From: Poriferisodalis sp965221195
Lineage (GTDB): Bacteria > Actinomycetota > Acidimicrobiia > Acidimicrobiales > Poriferisodalaceae
Length of the DNA stretch: 64,000 bases
Reading direction: 5' to 3'
NCBI GenBank assembly: GCA_965221195.1
Contig: OZ244864.1
Coordinates: forward strand, 1,736,001 to 1,800,000
Of this stretch, positions 49,292-63,781 are shown one piece after another; the first letter of the stretch is position 1; the number at the start of each line of letters is the position of its first letter. Below the pieces are notes generated by a model that did no database searches, was not told the DNA's origin, and saw nothing but the letters and a program-made list of their open reading frames with translations. The position numbers and the translations under genes were made by a program.

Positions 49292-50056
49292 TCAAGCTGC
49301 CGACCCAGTCAAGCTGGCATCGTTGTTCTTCACACTGCCCACAGCCCGACCAACTTGATGGGAGCGTAAGGTCCCCTCATCTGCGGGCCGACACAGCGCA
49401 GCTAGCGCGTCCGTGTCGTGATGAGTTGGGTCGAGCCAGGCTTCCCACGAAGAACGCTCAAGCAGCACCGGCATGCGGTTGTGAATTGGTGCCATGAACT
49501 CATTGGCCGACGTGGTCAGCACCGCAGCTGAGTGCAGCACGCCGCCAGGCACCGAACCAGTCGCGACACTTGCACTTTGTGAAGAACTTTGCGGTGTATT
49601 TTGTGCATTTTGACCGGACGGCGACCAGCATTCCCACAGCGCCGCCATGGCTGCTATATCGCCGTCAGTACGGGTGATGTAGTGGGGGAGCGGGCGTTTA
49701 TCTCGAGGTGTTCCTTGAGGGGCGGGCGGCCACTCATAGAAGCCGTCGGCCGGCACAATGCACCGACGTCGCTTGAAGGCGCTGCGAAAAGAGTTCTTAG
49801 ATGCCGCTGTCTCTGAGCGTGCATTAAACAGCAGCGGCCCTGCGCTCGGGTCCTTGACCCAAGAAGGCACGAGGCCCCAACGAAACGCACCGAGTTGGCG
49901 TTCTTCGATGTTGTTGTTGCTGGCACTTACGACTGCCACGATGTTGGCGGTGGGGGCCACATTGTAGCTGGGAGGCATATCAAAATCCGGCAACGGCGTG
50001 TCAAACCAGACGGCGACCTGCTCAAGACTCGATGCGAAAACAAATCGCCCACACAT
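49292..50056 (-). CDS. SRAP (HMCES/YedK) abasic-site processing protein
   Basis: A 254-residue protein beginning MCGRFVF, where Cys2 forms the thiazolidine crosslink to abasic sites in single-stranded DNA. NVAPTANI, FNARSETAASKNSFRSAFKR, VPADGFYEW (Glu) and APIHNRMPVLL (His) complete the site. It protects stalled forks; its position beside the ImuA'-ImuB-DnaE2 operon fits a DNA-damage block. A Gln/Asn/Ser insertion follows ECWSPSGQN. Confidence 0.93.
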   Translation of the reverse strand: MCGRFVFASSLEQVAVWFDTPLPDFDMPPSYNVAPTANIVAVVSASNNNIEERQLGAFRWGLVPSWVKDPSAGPLLFNARSETAASKNSFRSAFKRRRCIVPADGFYEWPPAPQGTPRDKRPLPHYITRTDGDIAAMAALWECWSPSGQNAQNTPQSSSQSASVATGSVPGGVLHSAAVLTTSANEFMAPIHNRMPVLLERSSWEAWLDPTHHDTDALAALCRPADEGTLRSHQVGRAVGSVKNNDASLTGSAA

Positions 50057-50197
50057 GGCCCTAATCTACCTCCAAAACGCTTCAAGCAGGTGCGCTTCAA
50101 GCAGCCTGCAACAATAGTGAAAGTGCTGGGAAAACAGTTGGTACAGCCCAGCCAAGAGCCGTTGCGAGAACGTTCTGTGTGGCACTTCCTCTTGCGT

Positions 50198-51046
50198 ATG
50201 CGGCGCTCGGTTCTTTGCGGTTCCAACCACGACAAGAGCCAACCACCACGAGAGAGCTCCTCCGACGCAAGCTACGCTGCTGTCTGCCTGAAGTTGACTA
50301 GGTCAAATTTGGCCACGTCGAATTTTGCCACCTTGAAGTTGGACACGTTGACGTTTGACACGCAGTCGCAGAGTTGCCGGCAAGAGGTTTGCGAGCCTTA
50401 CTGGCAGTCCGCGGCAGAATTGGCGCAACGCCTTTTGCTGAGTGAATCTGGTGATCTCGCTTCAGCTGTAGCGGCAGTGCAGCGCTTCAGCCCAGGAGAC
50501 CGCGTCCAGGCGCAACACCGACGCAGGTTGCTTGATTTCGCAGCACGCCATCCTGATGCGCTGCATCGATCTTGTGAGACAGGTCACCTAACAGCCTCTG
50601 CGTGGGTGGTGAATCACGACGCAACCTGCGGCCTGGTGCTGTTGCACGCCAAGATCGGCCGCTGGCTGCAACCGGGTGGCCATGCAGACGGTGAACCGTT
50701 GCTGTGGAGAGTTGCGCTCCGTGAAGCCACCGAGGAGACCGGCATCAGGGGCTTGGAAATCTGGACTGAGCCCATAGACGTCGATGTCCATCTCTTTGTC
50801 AATCGCCGAGAAGCGGAGCCCTCGCACCTGCATTTCGATGTCCGCTATGTGGTCCGATGCCCACCGGGCGCTTCCCCGATCGGCAATCACGAGTCGGACG
50901 CGATGCGGTGGATCACACCCGCTCAGCTTGCTGACAGCGATCTGGGTCTCGATGCCAGCGCTCGTCGATTGGCTCGTTACGGCTTCGACGTAGTTCGCAA
51001 CCTTCCCACACCAGCGGCGTCACGTCGGCGCAGACCCGCTGTTTAA
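50198..51046 (+). CDS. NUDIX hydrolase
   Basis: The conserved part begins near 50400 (EPYWQSAAELAQRLL) and contains the NUDIX box GGHADGEPLLWRVALREATE with ETG, the variant in which HADG precedes the first Glu. It would hydrolyse a nucleoside diphosphate derivative. The start is uncertain: the frame is open from before 49900, and I took ATG 50198. Residues between there and the domain are repetitive (LTRSNLATSNFATLKLDTLT) and may not all be translated. Confidence 0.75.
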   Translation: MRRSVLCGSNHDKSQPPRESSSDASYAAVCLKLTRSNLATSNFATLKLDTLTFDTQSQSCRQEVCEPYWQSAAELAQRLLLSESGDLASAVAAVQRFSPGDRVQAQHRRRLLDFAARHPDALHRSCETGHLTASAWVVNHDATCGLVLLHAKIGRWLQPGGHADGEPLLWRVALREATEETGIRGLEIWTEPIDVDVHLFVNRREAEPSHLHFDVRYVVRCPPGASPIGNHESDAMRWITPAQLADSDLGLDASARRLARYGFDVVRNLPTPAASRRRRPAV

Positions 51047-51204
51047 ACGCCGCTGGCCAAACACCACTGGCAACCGCATAGACCGCCAGCAGGACGCTGG
51101 CGAGCCAACATCACTGAATCGCAGAAGCAAGAACGTAAGTCAGAGTGCCGCAGGGGGAAGTGCCTCGCAAGGTTACGCCCTGCGTTTAGAGGTGATGTTC
51201 AGCG

Positions 51205-51492
51205 ATGTTGGTCACATGGTCGGCGGAGGCGTACGGTGAGAGTGTGCGCGCCGTCGTGCGACTGATTGAGGATGTTGTCTTTGGTTTGTGCGGCCTCGTT
51301 GTTGGCTGGATTGTCGTGTCCTTGGCGACGGGCGCGCTGCTATCTGTGATGGCGGTGACTGTCTTGCTGGCCTTGGGCGGTCGCCTGCTGTTCAGCGGAG
51401 TGATCTGGACTGCCGGTGCCGGCCTAGTTGTCGCCGGAGCAGCGGGCGCAGTGGTACATGTCTCCGATCTGGCGGCTTCGCTGGGAACCTGA
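51205..51492 (+). CDS. Small hydrophobic membrane protein
   Basis: A 95-residue protein with two or three membrane helices (VVFGLCGLVVGWIVVSLATG, LLSVMAVTVLLALGG, and SGVIWTAGAGLVVAGAAG). ATG 51205 has GAGGTG upstream; a GTG at 51244 is an alternative. I do not recognise the family. Confidence 0.55.
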   Translation: MLVTWSAEAYGESVRAVVRLIEDVVFGLCGLVVGWIVVSLATGALLSVMAVTVLLALGGRLLFSGVIWTAGAGLVVAGAAGAVVHVSDLAASLGT

Positions 51493-51654
51493 CCCAGGAA
51501 CCCGGCGTGGGAACCCGACCTAGTAGCCGACTGTACGTATGGCCCAGCGCCACTTGTAGCCCAGCGCCATAGCCCAGCGCCCGGCATCAGCCGCTCAACG
51601 CTCAGCGCTGCACGCCAAGTGTTCCCTGCGGGAGTTCGCCACTATCGTGACGCG

Positions 51655-51987
51655 GTGGAGTTGGGCACGTTGCTGGTCGTGGTGTCAGCGCTGGCTGCGG
51701 CAGTTATGGCCGTAGGCATCGTTGATGTGTTGCGGCTGGGTCCCGAGCGGTTTGCTGCCATCGGCAAACGTCGTTATCACTGGGTGCTGCTCATTGTCTA
51801 CGCCGGCCCGTTGGGCGTGCTGCTGTACGCCGCTGCTGTCCGGCCCCAAGTAGTCCACCCCGAGCGCTACGCCGACGATGCCGATGCCGCCGCCGCCATT
51901 GACGCCGCCGCCATTGACGCCGCCGCCATTGACGCCGCCACCGCCATTGATGCCGTGGTAGATGCTCCTGCTGAGAGACCAACCTGA
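51655..51987 (+). CDS. Membrane protein resembling PLD-nuclease N-terminal domain proteins
   Basis: A 110-residue protein. Two membrane helices flank a basic loop (VVVSALAAAVMAVGIVDVLR, then FAAIGKRRYHWVLLIVYAGP), an arrangement seen in PLDc_N proteins. An in-frame 12-bp repeat encodes IDAA units in the acidic tail (51890-51945). I chose GTG 51655 because the membrane segment begins there. The stop overlaps the start of the ABC transporter gene. Confidence 0.6.
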   Translation: MELGTLLVVVSALAAAVMAVGIVDVLRLGPERFAAIGKRRYHWVLLIVYAGPLGVLLYAAAVRPQVVHPERYADDADAAAAIDAAAIDAAAIDAATAIDAVVDAPAERPT

Positions 51988-53045
51988 TGAACCGCAGCCC
52001 CTCTGTGGCCATCGAAGTCAGCCAACTCCACAAGAGCTACGGCCAACACGAAGCAGTGTGTGGCATTGATCTGTCGGTGACAACCGGTGAAACAGTGGCC
52101 GTTTTAGGTCCGAACGGGGCGGGCAAAACCACGACAGTCGAAATCCTTGAGGGGCTTCGCACCCGGTCGTCGGGAGATGTGCGCGTGCTTGGTGTCGATC
52201 CTGCGCACGGCGACGCTGCGTGGAAGGAGCGCATCGGCGTGGTCCTTCAAGATGCCAAACATGAGGGCGATTTCACCGTTGCTGAGACCATGAACATGTG
52301 GTCGGCCTACTACCGATCACCTCGCGTCACCTCTGACGTGCTTGAACTCGTCGGGCTGTCGGAGGCTGCGGCAACCCGAACTCGTCGGCTGTCGGGCGGG
52401 CAGCAGCAGCGACTGGCCGTGGCGCTGGCGCTGGTGGGCGACCCCGAACTGGTGTTCTTGGACGAGCCGACCACCGGCTTCGACCCTGCCGCTCGTCTTC
52501 AAGCATGGCAGACCATCGGCAATCTGCGTTCGCTGGGTGTCACCGTGCTGCTGACTACGCACTACATGGACGAAGCGGAGCATCTTGCCGACCGGATCGT
52601 GGTCATTTCCAACGGGCGCATCGTCGCTGACGGCACCTCCGCAGACCTTGCGGCTCAGGCAGCGATGCCCACTCGCATCAGCTGGGATGCCGCAGAACTT
52701 GCCCCTGCGCTGCTCGGAGATCGGCTGCGCAACCTGCTCAGCAGCGATGCCAGCGACAGCCGGCCGGAACTAGCCACGCCCGACGTGGACGAAGCAGTGC
52801 GCGGCCTGTTTGAGGCAGCCAGCGCCGCTGAGGTTCGGCTCAACTCGCTCGCCGTGCTGCCACCGACGCTGGAGGACACATACTTGGCTTTGACCGGCGC
52901 AGCCAGCACAGACAGCACAGCCAGCGCTGACTCGGCCGATCACGACGCTGATGCGACCTCGTCTGCAACCCGGTCTACAACTAGATCTGGAACCCGACGT
53001 CGACGTACGCGCAGCGGCACGAGCCGCCGTCGCCAGCCGTCATGA
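51987..53045 (+). CDS. ABC transporter ATP-binding protein (DrrA type)
   Basis: A 352-residue ATPase. Walker A GPNGAGKTTT, signature LSGGQQQRLA, Walker B LVFLDEPTTGFD and switch His LLTTHYMDEAEHL are intact. The C-terminal domain is that of drug- or lipid-exporting DrrA-like subunits, followed by a Ser/Thr/Asp and then Arg-rich tail of about 45 residues. It is translationally coupled to the upstream gene and followed by its permease. Confidence 0.92.
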   Translation: MNRSPSVAIEVSQLHKSYGQHEAVCGIDLSVTTGETVAVLGPNGAGKTTTVEILEGLRTRSSGDVRVLGVDPAHGDAAWKERIGVVLQDAKHEGDFTVAETMNMWSAYYRSPRVTSDVLELVGLSEAAATRTRRLSGGQQQRLAVALALVGDPELVFLDEPTTGFDPAARLQAWQTIGNLRSLGVTVLLTTHYMDEAEHLADRIVVISNGRIVADGTSADLAAQAAMPTRISWDAAELAPALLGDRLRNLLSSDASDSRPELATPDVDEAVRGLFEAASAAEVRLNSLAVLPPTLEDTYLALTGAASTDSTASADSADHDADATSSATRSTTRSGTRRRRTRSGTSRRRQPS

Positions 53046-53058
53046 GTAGCCAGCCGTC

Positions 53059-53832
53059 ATGAGTCGTCTGCGCCAACTCCGCAGTGAGGCGTCTTTTAGC
53101 CTTTTGGGCTTCCGGCGCAGTCCGGCCGCCACATTTTTCACGCTGGTGCTGCCGCTGTTGTTCTTGGTGATTTTCACGTCCATCTTCGGCAACGAAACCG
53201 TCGGCCCACCGGGGGCGGAAGCGCGGGTTGCCACGCTGTACGTGCCTGGCATTTTGGCGTTGGCGGTGATCTCGGCGAACTTCATGAATCAGGCGATCTT
53301 TGTCGTCGTCAAGCGCGAGAACGGTCTGCTCAAGGCCATGCGAGCCACCCCACTGCCACCGTGGATATACGTCGGCGGATCGGTTGCGTCGTCGCTGGTG
53401 CTGACTGCGGTGATGACCGTGCTGATGATGAGCGTCGGCCGTGTCGCCTACGGCGTTGAGATTCAGCTTGGCGCAGTGCCCAGCCTGCTCATCACGCTGG
53501 CCATCGGATCTGCTGCTTTCTCAGCGCTGGGCTTGGCGGTCACCTGCGTGTGCCCCAGCGAGCAGGCCGCACCGGCCATCACCAATGCGTGCGTGCTACC
53601 GATCTATTTCATCTCCGATGTGTTCATCATCTCCGACGACACGCCGCGCTGGATGAGCTTCGTTGGAGACCTTTTCCCGATCAAGCATCTCGCCCGCGCG
53701 CTAGGCCATACGTTCGACCCCTTCACCGAGGGCACGCCGATGCCGTTTGGCAACTGGCTAGTCATCGTTGCATGGGGTGCGTTCGGCGCGTTGGTTGCCG
53801 TTCGGTACTTCCGCTGGACTCCTCGCAGTTAG
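53059..53832 (+). CDS. ABC-2 type permease (DrrB type)
   Basis: A 257-residue membrane protein with about six helices. After a cytoplasmic N-terminus (FRRSPAATFFTLVLPLLFLV) come the conserved GPPGAEARVATLYVPGILAL and KRENGLLKAMRATPLP. It forms the exporter with the preceding ATPase; the cargo is unknown. Confidence 0.9.
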   Translation: MSRLRQLRSEASFSLLGFRRSPAATFFTLVLPLLFLVIFTSIFGNETVGPPGAEARVATLYVPGILALAVISANFMNQAIFVVVKRENGLLKAMRATPLPPWIYVGGSVASSLVLTAVMTVLMMSVGRVAYGVEIQLGAVPSLLITLAIGSAAFSALGLAVTCVCPSEQAAPAITNACVLPIYFISDVFIISDDTPRWMSFVGDLFPIKHLARALGHTFDPFTEGTPMPFGNWLVIVAWGAFGALVAVRYFRWTPRS

Positions 53833-53870
53833 CCCGACACTGCAACAGCCAAGTGCGGGCGGCGCTGTAG

Positions 53871-55166
53871 GTGCGCGTGGGGCAGACTTATCGGGTGGAT
53901 GTTCTGGCAGACCTTGAGGCGCGCGGCCTGATCCATCAAACGACCGACCGTCGAGCGCTTGCGCAGCGTTTGGAGAACGGCCCGGTCGTCGTCTACTGCG
54001 GATTCGACCCCACAGCCGCCAGCCTGCATGTCGGCAATCTCTTGGGCCTGCTCACCCTGCGGCGGTTGCAATTGGCCGGTCATCGCCCGATTGCGTTGGC
54101 AGGAGGGGCCACCGGCATGGTCGGTGATCCCGCCGGACGCTCCTTGGAACGAAACCTGCTTGATGACGACGCGCTCGCAGCCAACCTCGAAGGAATCGTC
54201 CCGCAGTTGCGCCAGTTCCTCGATTTCGATGCCGGGCCGCACGCAGCGCAACTGCTCGACAACCGCGCATGGACCGTCGGTGTTGGCGTGCTCGATTTCC
54301 TGCGAGATGTCGGCAAGTACGTGACTGTGCAGCAGATGGTGGGGAAGGAATCGGTGCGCAGCCGCCTCAATGAAGGCGATGGCTTGTCCTACACCGAGTT
54401 CAGCTACATGCTGCTCCAAGCGTACGACTACTTGTGGCTAGCGGAGAACGTCGAGTGCGAACTACAAGTCGGCGGTTCGGACCAGTGGGGCAACATCGTG
54501 CTCGGTATCGATTTGATTCGTCGTCGGCTGGGACGCTCTGTGCATGCTCTGACCTGGCCGCTGCTGGCGCGTGCCGACGGCGCGAAATACGGCAAGACAG
54601 CAGGGGGGGAAACGCTGTGGCTCAGTGCAGACGCCATGAGCCCGTATCGCTTTTACCAAGCGTGGATCGGCATCGACGATGACGATGTCGAGCGGCTCTT
54701 AGCGCAACTCACGTTCTTGGAGATGGGCGAAGTTCGCGAGGTCGCTGCGGCGCACCAAGCAGACCCCGCACGACGTGACGGTCAACGGCGGCTAGCCGCT
54801 GAGGTCACGCGCATCGTGCATGGCGAGGACGCGGCCGCAGCAGCCGCTGGTGCCAGTGAGATTCTGTTCGGCGAGGCGGCGTCGCTGCGCGAGGCCTCAG
54901 CATCTGTGCTTGCATTTGTTGCTCGCGAGATTCCCTCATCGTCGCTGCAGGAGCTCGACACGCCGGTGCTGAATGTCTTGGCGGAGACGGGGCTGGCGAG
55001 CAGCCGCGGCGACGCACGCAGGGCGTTGGCTGAGGGAAGCATCTACATCAACGGAGACCGCACGACCGACCCAGACCGCCTCGTCGGGGCGAACGACGTG
55101 CTGTGCGGCCGCTACGTCATGCTCCGGCGCGGCAAGAAGCGCTGGCACGCTGCGACGGTCTCGTGA
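53871..55166 (+). CDS. tyrS: Tyrosyl-tRNA synthetase
   Basis: A 431-residue class I synthetase. YCGFDPTAASLHVGNLLGLL contains the HIGH-type HVGN, LAGGATGMVGDPAGR follows, LQVGGSDQWGNIVLGIDLIR binds tyrosine and tRNA, and KYGKTAGGETLWLS is the KMSKS-type loop. A C-terminal S4 domain ends the protein. GTG is the start. It lies just upstream of the rrn operon. Confidence 0.96.
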   Translation: MRVGQTYRVDVLADLEARGLIHQTTDRRALAQRLENGPVVVYCGFDPTAASLHVGNLLGLLTLRRLQLAGHRPIALAGGATGMVGDPAGRSLERNLLDDDALAANLEGIVPQLRQFLDFDAGPHAAQLLDNRAWTVGVGVLDFLRDVGKYVTVQQMVGKESVRSRLNEGDGLSYTEFSYMLLQAYDYLWLAENVECELQVGGSDQWGNIVLGIDLIRRRLGRSVHALTWPLLARADGAKYGKTAGGETLWLSADAMSPYRFYQAWIGIDDDDVERLLAQLTFLEMGEVREVAAAHQADPARRDGQRRLAAEVTRIVHGEDAAAAAAGASEILFGEAASLREASASVLAFVAREIPSSSLQELDTPVLNVLAETGLASSRGDARRALAEGSIYINGDRTTDPDRLVGANDVLCGRYVMLRRGKKRWHAATVS

Positions 55167-55238
55167 GGTCTTGACTGCGGCAATGCCCCAGAGAAAGTCA
55201 CCCAGAGAAAGTCACCCAGAGAAAGTGTCTCAGGGTGG

Positions 55239-55267
55239 TTGTGTCGCTGAGCTGTTGCCTGTAGTGT
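55239..55267 (+). promoter_or_regulatory. Candidate rrn promoter
   Basis: TTGTGT and TAGTGT separated by 17 bp lie about 430 bp before the 16S gene. This is the best -35/-10 pair I can see in the 530-bp spacer after tyrS, which also holds three 14-bp repeats (CCCAGAGAAAGTCA, 55187-55228). The match to consensus is modest. Confidence 0.3.
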
Positions 55268-55401
55268 GACGCGTCCCTCTGAGAGCCGTAGCCGGTTCTT
55301 GGAGGTCTGACACTTCCGGCGATGTCTACGGAGCGCCCGCGACGGGCACAGATTTGGACGCAGTTTGAGTGTCGGCTGCCTGCAGGTTCGCCTGTGCAGC
55401 G

Positions 55402-55420
55402 CTCCTTGACAACAGAACAG
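55402..55420 (+). promoter_or_regulatory. BoxA-like antitermination site in the rrn leader
   Basis: CTCCTTGACAACAGAACAG matches the pattern of the site in the 16S-23S spacer (57446) and resembles the actinobacterial boxA TTCTTTGAGAACTCAATAG. It would load NusB/S10 to suppress termination. Confidence 0.45.
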
Positions 55421-55698
55421 AGGACGAAAACGCCAGTGCGGGCGATCAGCTGCTGAGTCTCAGCGGCTGGTTGAACCACACAGCCGGTCCGCGGTCGATC
55501 TCAGACCGGGGACCAACTTGTTCGTGCTGTCTTGATCGGCTCGCTCTGTGCGGGCCGTGATGAGGCAGTACACCAATTCCAGCCAGTTGCCGTGCGAGGC
55601 GGGCTTTCCTTCGGGACGGCCCTCTGAGGGCGGCACGGGCTCTTCGATCTTGCCAGCAGCAGGTGACGGCTCTGCCGTGAGCTGTTGCGGGCGCGATC

Positions 55699-57224
<1,526 letters not shown>

Positions 57225-57445
57225 AGTCACCTCCGAGTCCGAGGCTAACGTAGTCTCGGTTCTCAGTAGGAGATTCTCAGTTGGAGCACTGGTGTCAACT
57301 GTCCATCTCACCTGATGTCACTACATCCTGATGCAACTGCATGAGAGTGCAACTGCATGAGAATGTAAAGGCACTGAGGTGTCGGAGGGTTGACTCGTTC
57401 TCTGTTCTGCTGCCAGGGAGCGCTGTCTTGCGCGACCGCACGGCA

Positions 57446-57464
57446 GTTCATTGACAACTGCATA
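57446..57464 (+). promoter_or_regulatory. BoxA-like antitermination site in the 16S-23S spacer
   Basis: TTCATTGACAACTGCATAG resembles actinobacterial boxA. The 340-bp spacer shows no tRNA gene; short repeats (CATGAGAGTGCAACTG, CATGAGAATGTAA) lie in its middle. Confidence 0.5.
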
Positions 57465-57560
57465 GCGATGCACGAGCATCAAAATCTTCTGCGGATCAGC
57501 GGATCTTCGTATCAGCGATCGGCAGGAGAGATTTGATTCTTCGAGACTGAGTATCGATAT

Positions 57561-60640
<3,080 letters not shown>

Positions 60641-60820
60641 TCGGTACTCAGCCTTGAAGAGGCACACGTCGCATACGTGTGCTGTGCGTGCATCGCTGTG
60701 CAGAACCGGTTGTTGCGTTGCAGTGCCGACTGCTGTGTTTGATCGGTCTAGACGTAACTATCTAGATTGTTGGATGCACAGTCTGCACAGGCAACCGACA
60801 TAGTTTGCACAGGCAGATTC

Positions 60821-60936
<116 letters not shown>

Positions 60937-60940
60937 ACCT

Positions 60941-60974
60941 GAGAACCCCCGTCGCTTCTGCGGCGGGGGTTCTC
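60941..60974 (+). terminator. rrn operon terminator hairpin
   Basis: An 11-bp perfect stem (GAGAACCCCCG with CGGGGGTTCTC) and a 12-base loop immediately after 5S rRNA. No long U-run follows, as is common in high-GC Actinobacteria. Confidence 0.85.
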
Positions 60975-60999
60975 CGCGTTCTGGGCCTAGCCTCAAGGA

Positions 61000-62265
61000 G
61001 TGGCAGAACACCGGCGTGTGCCGCGCAGCAACCCGCAGCACCGCACTCGGCATGATCGCCGCAGCGGACAGCGCACCACCCCGCCCCGTCGGTCTTCGCG
61101 CGGGCGCGACGGCACAGACGGTGCCCGTCGGCGCAAACCTGACCAGGGTCGTGACCCAGAACAGCGACGCGACCGCGACCCAAACCGTCGGCGTAATTCA
61201 GACCAGGGTCGCGATCCGCAACGGCGGCGCGATTCAGACCAGAGTCGTGACTCGCAACGGCGGCGCGACCCAGACCAGCGACGTGACCGCGATCCGCAAC
61301 GGCGGCGCAACCCAGACCAGCGACGCGACAGAGCTTCGCCGCAGACAGCCCGCCGAGGGAACAAACCGCCTGACGAGATTGACGGGGTTGCAGACAAAGC
61401 CGCTCGGCGGACCGACTGGGGTGGCGTGGCGCGCAAAGGCGCGTCGGTGCTGCGCCCGATTCCCGGAGCGGACCGAGGTGACGCTTACGCAGCCAAGGTG
61501 CCTGAACGCATGCTGAGGCCACCAGAGCCACAGCCGTTACCAGAACCGTCCCAAGCGCAGCGACGCTCAGAACGTGTGCCAGCGACGTCACAACGCCGCC
61601 GACGCGCCAGCTCGCGGCTTGACGTTCCTGATTTGGCGCCCGCAAGCGTGCGCGGTATGCCAGCCGATGAGCGGGAGCGGTTGGCGCTGCGTTTGCGTGA
61701 AGCCGGCGAGGACTTTTTGGCTGAGCGCTTTGGCGACGCACACGCCATTCTGCGACCTCTCGCCTCGCGTTACCCAGCGGTGTCCGAATTGCAAGAACTC
61801 TATGGACTCACGCTGTACCGCCTCGGCCGGTGGACAGCAGCGGCGCACCGGCTTGAGCAGTACGAGGAATCAACTGGCGAGGTTGATCAGATGCCTGTCC
61901 TCGCGGACTGTTACCGGGCACTGGGTCGGCTCAACGAAGTACACGATGTTTGGGATCGACTTCGACATGCCGACCCTGACGCCCAGACAATCACCGAAGG
62001 TCGAATCGTGACAGCCGGGGCGCTGGCCGACGAAGGTCGGCTGAGCGATGCCATCCGTTTGCTCGAGGCGGGTCCGCTGCGTCCCAAACGGCCCAAAGAG
62101 CACCATCTGCGGCTCTGGTACGCGCTTGCCGACCTCTACGACCGTGCAGGCGATTTGCAAAAAGCCCGACGCGGGTTCGCACGAATCGACCAAATCGAGT
62201 CTGGGTTCGCTGATGTCGGGGACCGACTTGCTGCTCTCGGCTCCAAGGACGGCGATCAGCGGTGA
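61000..62265 (+). CDS. TPR protein with a long repetitive Arg/Asp-rich N-terminus
   Basis: A 421-residue protein. Residues 25-110 are degenerate repeats of QRRRDPDQRRDRD type, highly charged and surely disordered. Residues about 215-415 are helical repeats of tetratricopeptide type (GDAHAILRPLASRYPAVSEL, then LYGLTLYRLGRWTAAAHRLE, LWYALADLYDRAGDLQKARR). An AAGGAG overlaps the GTG at 61000, so the GTG at 61018 may be the true start. Function unknown; probably a scaffold. Confidence 0.75.
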   Translation: MAEHRRVPRSNPQHRTRHDRRSGQRTTPPRRSSRGRDGTDGARRRKPDQGRDPEQRRDRDPNRRRNSDQGRDPQRRRDSDQSRDSQRRRDPDQRRDRDPQRRRNPDQRRDRASPQTARRGNKPPDEIDGVADKAARRTDWGGVARKGASVLRPIPGADRGDAYAAKVPERMLRPPEPQPLPEPSQAQRRSERVPATSQRRRRASSRLDVPDLAPASVRGMPADERERLALRLREAGEDFLAERFGDAHAILRPLASRYPAVSELQELYGLTLYRLGRWTAAAHRLEQYEESTGEVDQMPVLADCYRALGRLNEVHDVWDRLRHADPDAQTITEGRIVTAGALADEGRLSDAIRLLEAGPLRPKRPKEHHLRLWYALADLYDRAGDLQKARRGFARIDQIESGFADVGDRLAALGSKDGDQR

Positions 62266-62566
62266 CCGACGACCAGTTGAGTCTGTCGCGCGAGTCTGTT
62301 GCGTAACTCTGCGCGACTCTGTGCACCCTCTGCTGCGTCGTTGCGCTCATCAGCCACTTGCCGCAAGCGCGCAGGTAAAGTGATGTGGTTGATTGGCGAG
62401 CAAGTCAGGGCGAACCCAGTTGGGTTGAGTCCAGTTGCGGTAAGCCCAGTTGCGGTAAGTCCAGCCAATCGACACCGAACCTTCAGTACGGGTGTCCTTG
62501 ATCGTTTCATGCACGCAGCCAAACTGACTACCGACCGCGACCATCGATCCCTTGGCTATTGGCCCC

Positions 62567-63640
62567 GTGACTGCTGACCACGTGATTATTGACATCGAGC
62601 ACCTCCTGGGCGATAAAGCCTCCTACCTGCTAGAGCACAAGTGCGAAGGCATCGGGCGGGACCTGCTGACTCTGCCCGGCCCCGACTTCGTGACCGAAGT
62701 TGTTGCCGGCACCGACCGTTCGCCGCAGGTCATGCGGAGCCTCCAGTCGCTGTTTGACCATGGCCGGCTCGGCGGCACTGGCTACGTCTCGATCTTGCCC
62801 GTGGATCAAGGAGTTGAGCACTCAGGTGCGGCCTCGTTCGCTCCGAACCCGATCTATTTCGACCCGGCCTCCATCGTGGAACTAGCTGTCGAAGGTGGCT
62901 GCAACGCAGTAGCCACCACCTTTGGCGTGCTCGGCGCAGTGTCGCGCCGGTACGCCCACCGCATACCGTTCATCGTCAAGCTCAACCACAACGAGCTGAT
63001 GACCTATCCGGCAACTTACGACCAGATCATGTTTGGGTCGGTTGCCCGCGCTCACGAACTAGGTGCAGCGGGTGTCGGAGCGACGATCTACTTCGCTTCC
63101 GCGCAGAGCAGTCGGCAGATCACAGAAGTGGCCGCAGCTTTCGCCGAAGCGCACCGGCTCGGCATGTTCACCGTCTTGTGGTGCTACCTGCGCAACTCGG
63201 CGATCAACACCGAAGGAGTCGATCATCATGTTTCTGCCGATGCCACCGGTCAAGCGAACCATCTCGGGGTGACGATAGAGGCAGACATCATCAAGCAGAA
63301 ACTGCCAGAGAGCAACGGCGCTTTTGTGTCGGTCCCGGGCTTCGCCAAGACCCACTCTGCTGTCTATGAGCAGCTAACCACAGATCATCCTGTGGATCTC
63401 TGCCGGTGGCAGGTAGCCAACTGCTACTTGGGGCGCGTTGGCTTGATCAATTCTGGGGGTGCCAGTTCGGGCGCAACCGATTTGGCCGAAGCGGTAACAA
63501 CAGCAGTGATCAACAAGCGTGCCGGCGGCATCGGACTTATATCTGGCCGCAAGGCATTCCAGCGTCCGATGACTGATGGTGTCAAGCTGCTCGGCGCTAT
63601 CCAAGATGTCTACTTGGATCCGGCGGTGACCATCGCCTGA
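62567..63640 (+). CDS. Class I fructose-bisphosphate aldolase (DhnA type)
   Basis: A 357-residue aldolase of the archaeal/bacterial DhnA-like class I group. VSILPVDQGVEHSGAASF, then FIVKLNHNELMTYPATYDQI, GAAGVGATIYF and GGIGLISGRKAFQRP are recognisable; the Schiff-base lysine should lie in the barrel. It splits fructose 1,6-bisphosphate. I chose GTG 62567; a TTG at 62552 is the alternative and neither has a strong ribosome-binding site. The 286 bp before it hold only short AGTTGCGGTAAG-type repeats. Confidence 0.88.
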   Translation: MTADHVIIDIEHLLGDKASYLLEHKCEGIGRDLLTLPGPDFVTEVVAGTDRSPQVMRSLQSLFDHGRLGGTGYVSILPVDQGVEHSGAASFAPNPIYFDPASIVELAVEGGCNAVATTFGVLGAVSRRYAHRIPFIVKLNHNELMTYPATYDQIMFGSVARAHELGAAGVGATIYFASAQSSRQITEVAAAFAEAHRLGMFTVLWCYLRNSAINTEGVDHHVSADATGQANHLGVTIEADIIKQKLPESNGAFVSVPGFAKTHSAVYEQLTTDHPVDLCRWQVANCYLGRVGLINSGGASSGATDLAEAVTTAVINKRAGGIGLISGRKAFQRPMTDGVKLLGAIQDVYLDPAVTIA

Positions 63641-63707
63641 GGTGTGTCCAAAGCGGCTGCGTTGTGGCGGCCGCAGCTAACGTGGCCGCCGGGAGCGGCT
63701 GAGGCCC

Positions 63708-63767
63708 CCAGTGCCCGACTTTCCAGTGTCCGACTTTCTAATGCCCGACTTTCCAGTGTCTGATTTC
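63708..63767 (+). repeat. 15-bp tandem repeat upstream of korA
   Basis: Four degenerate copies of a 15-bp unit with core CCAGTGYCCGACTTT end 14 bp before the korA start and just before its ribosome-binding site. Confidence 0.88.
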
Positions 63768-63781
63768 TTTGAGGAGCAAAC

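Noticed and set aside
62256..62522. Minus-strand 88-codon ORF between the TPR and aldolase genes
   Set aside because: It has repetitive TATGL residues from a spacer repeat, no ribosome-binding site and no recognisable family.
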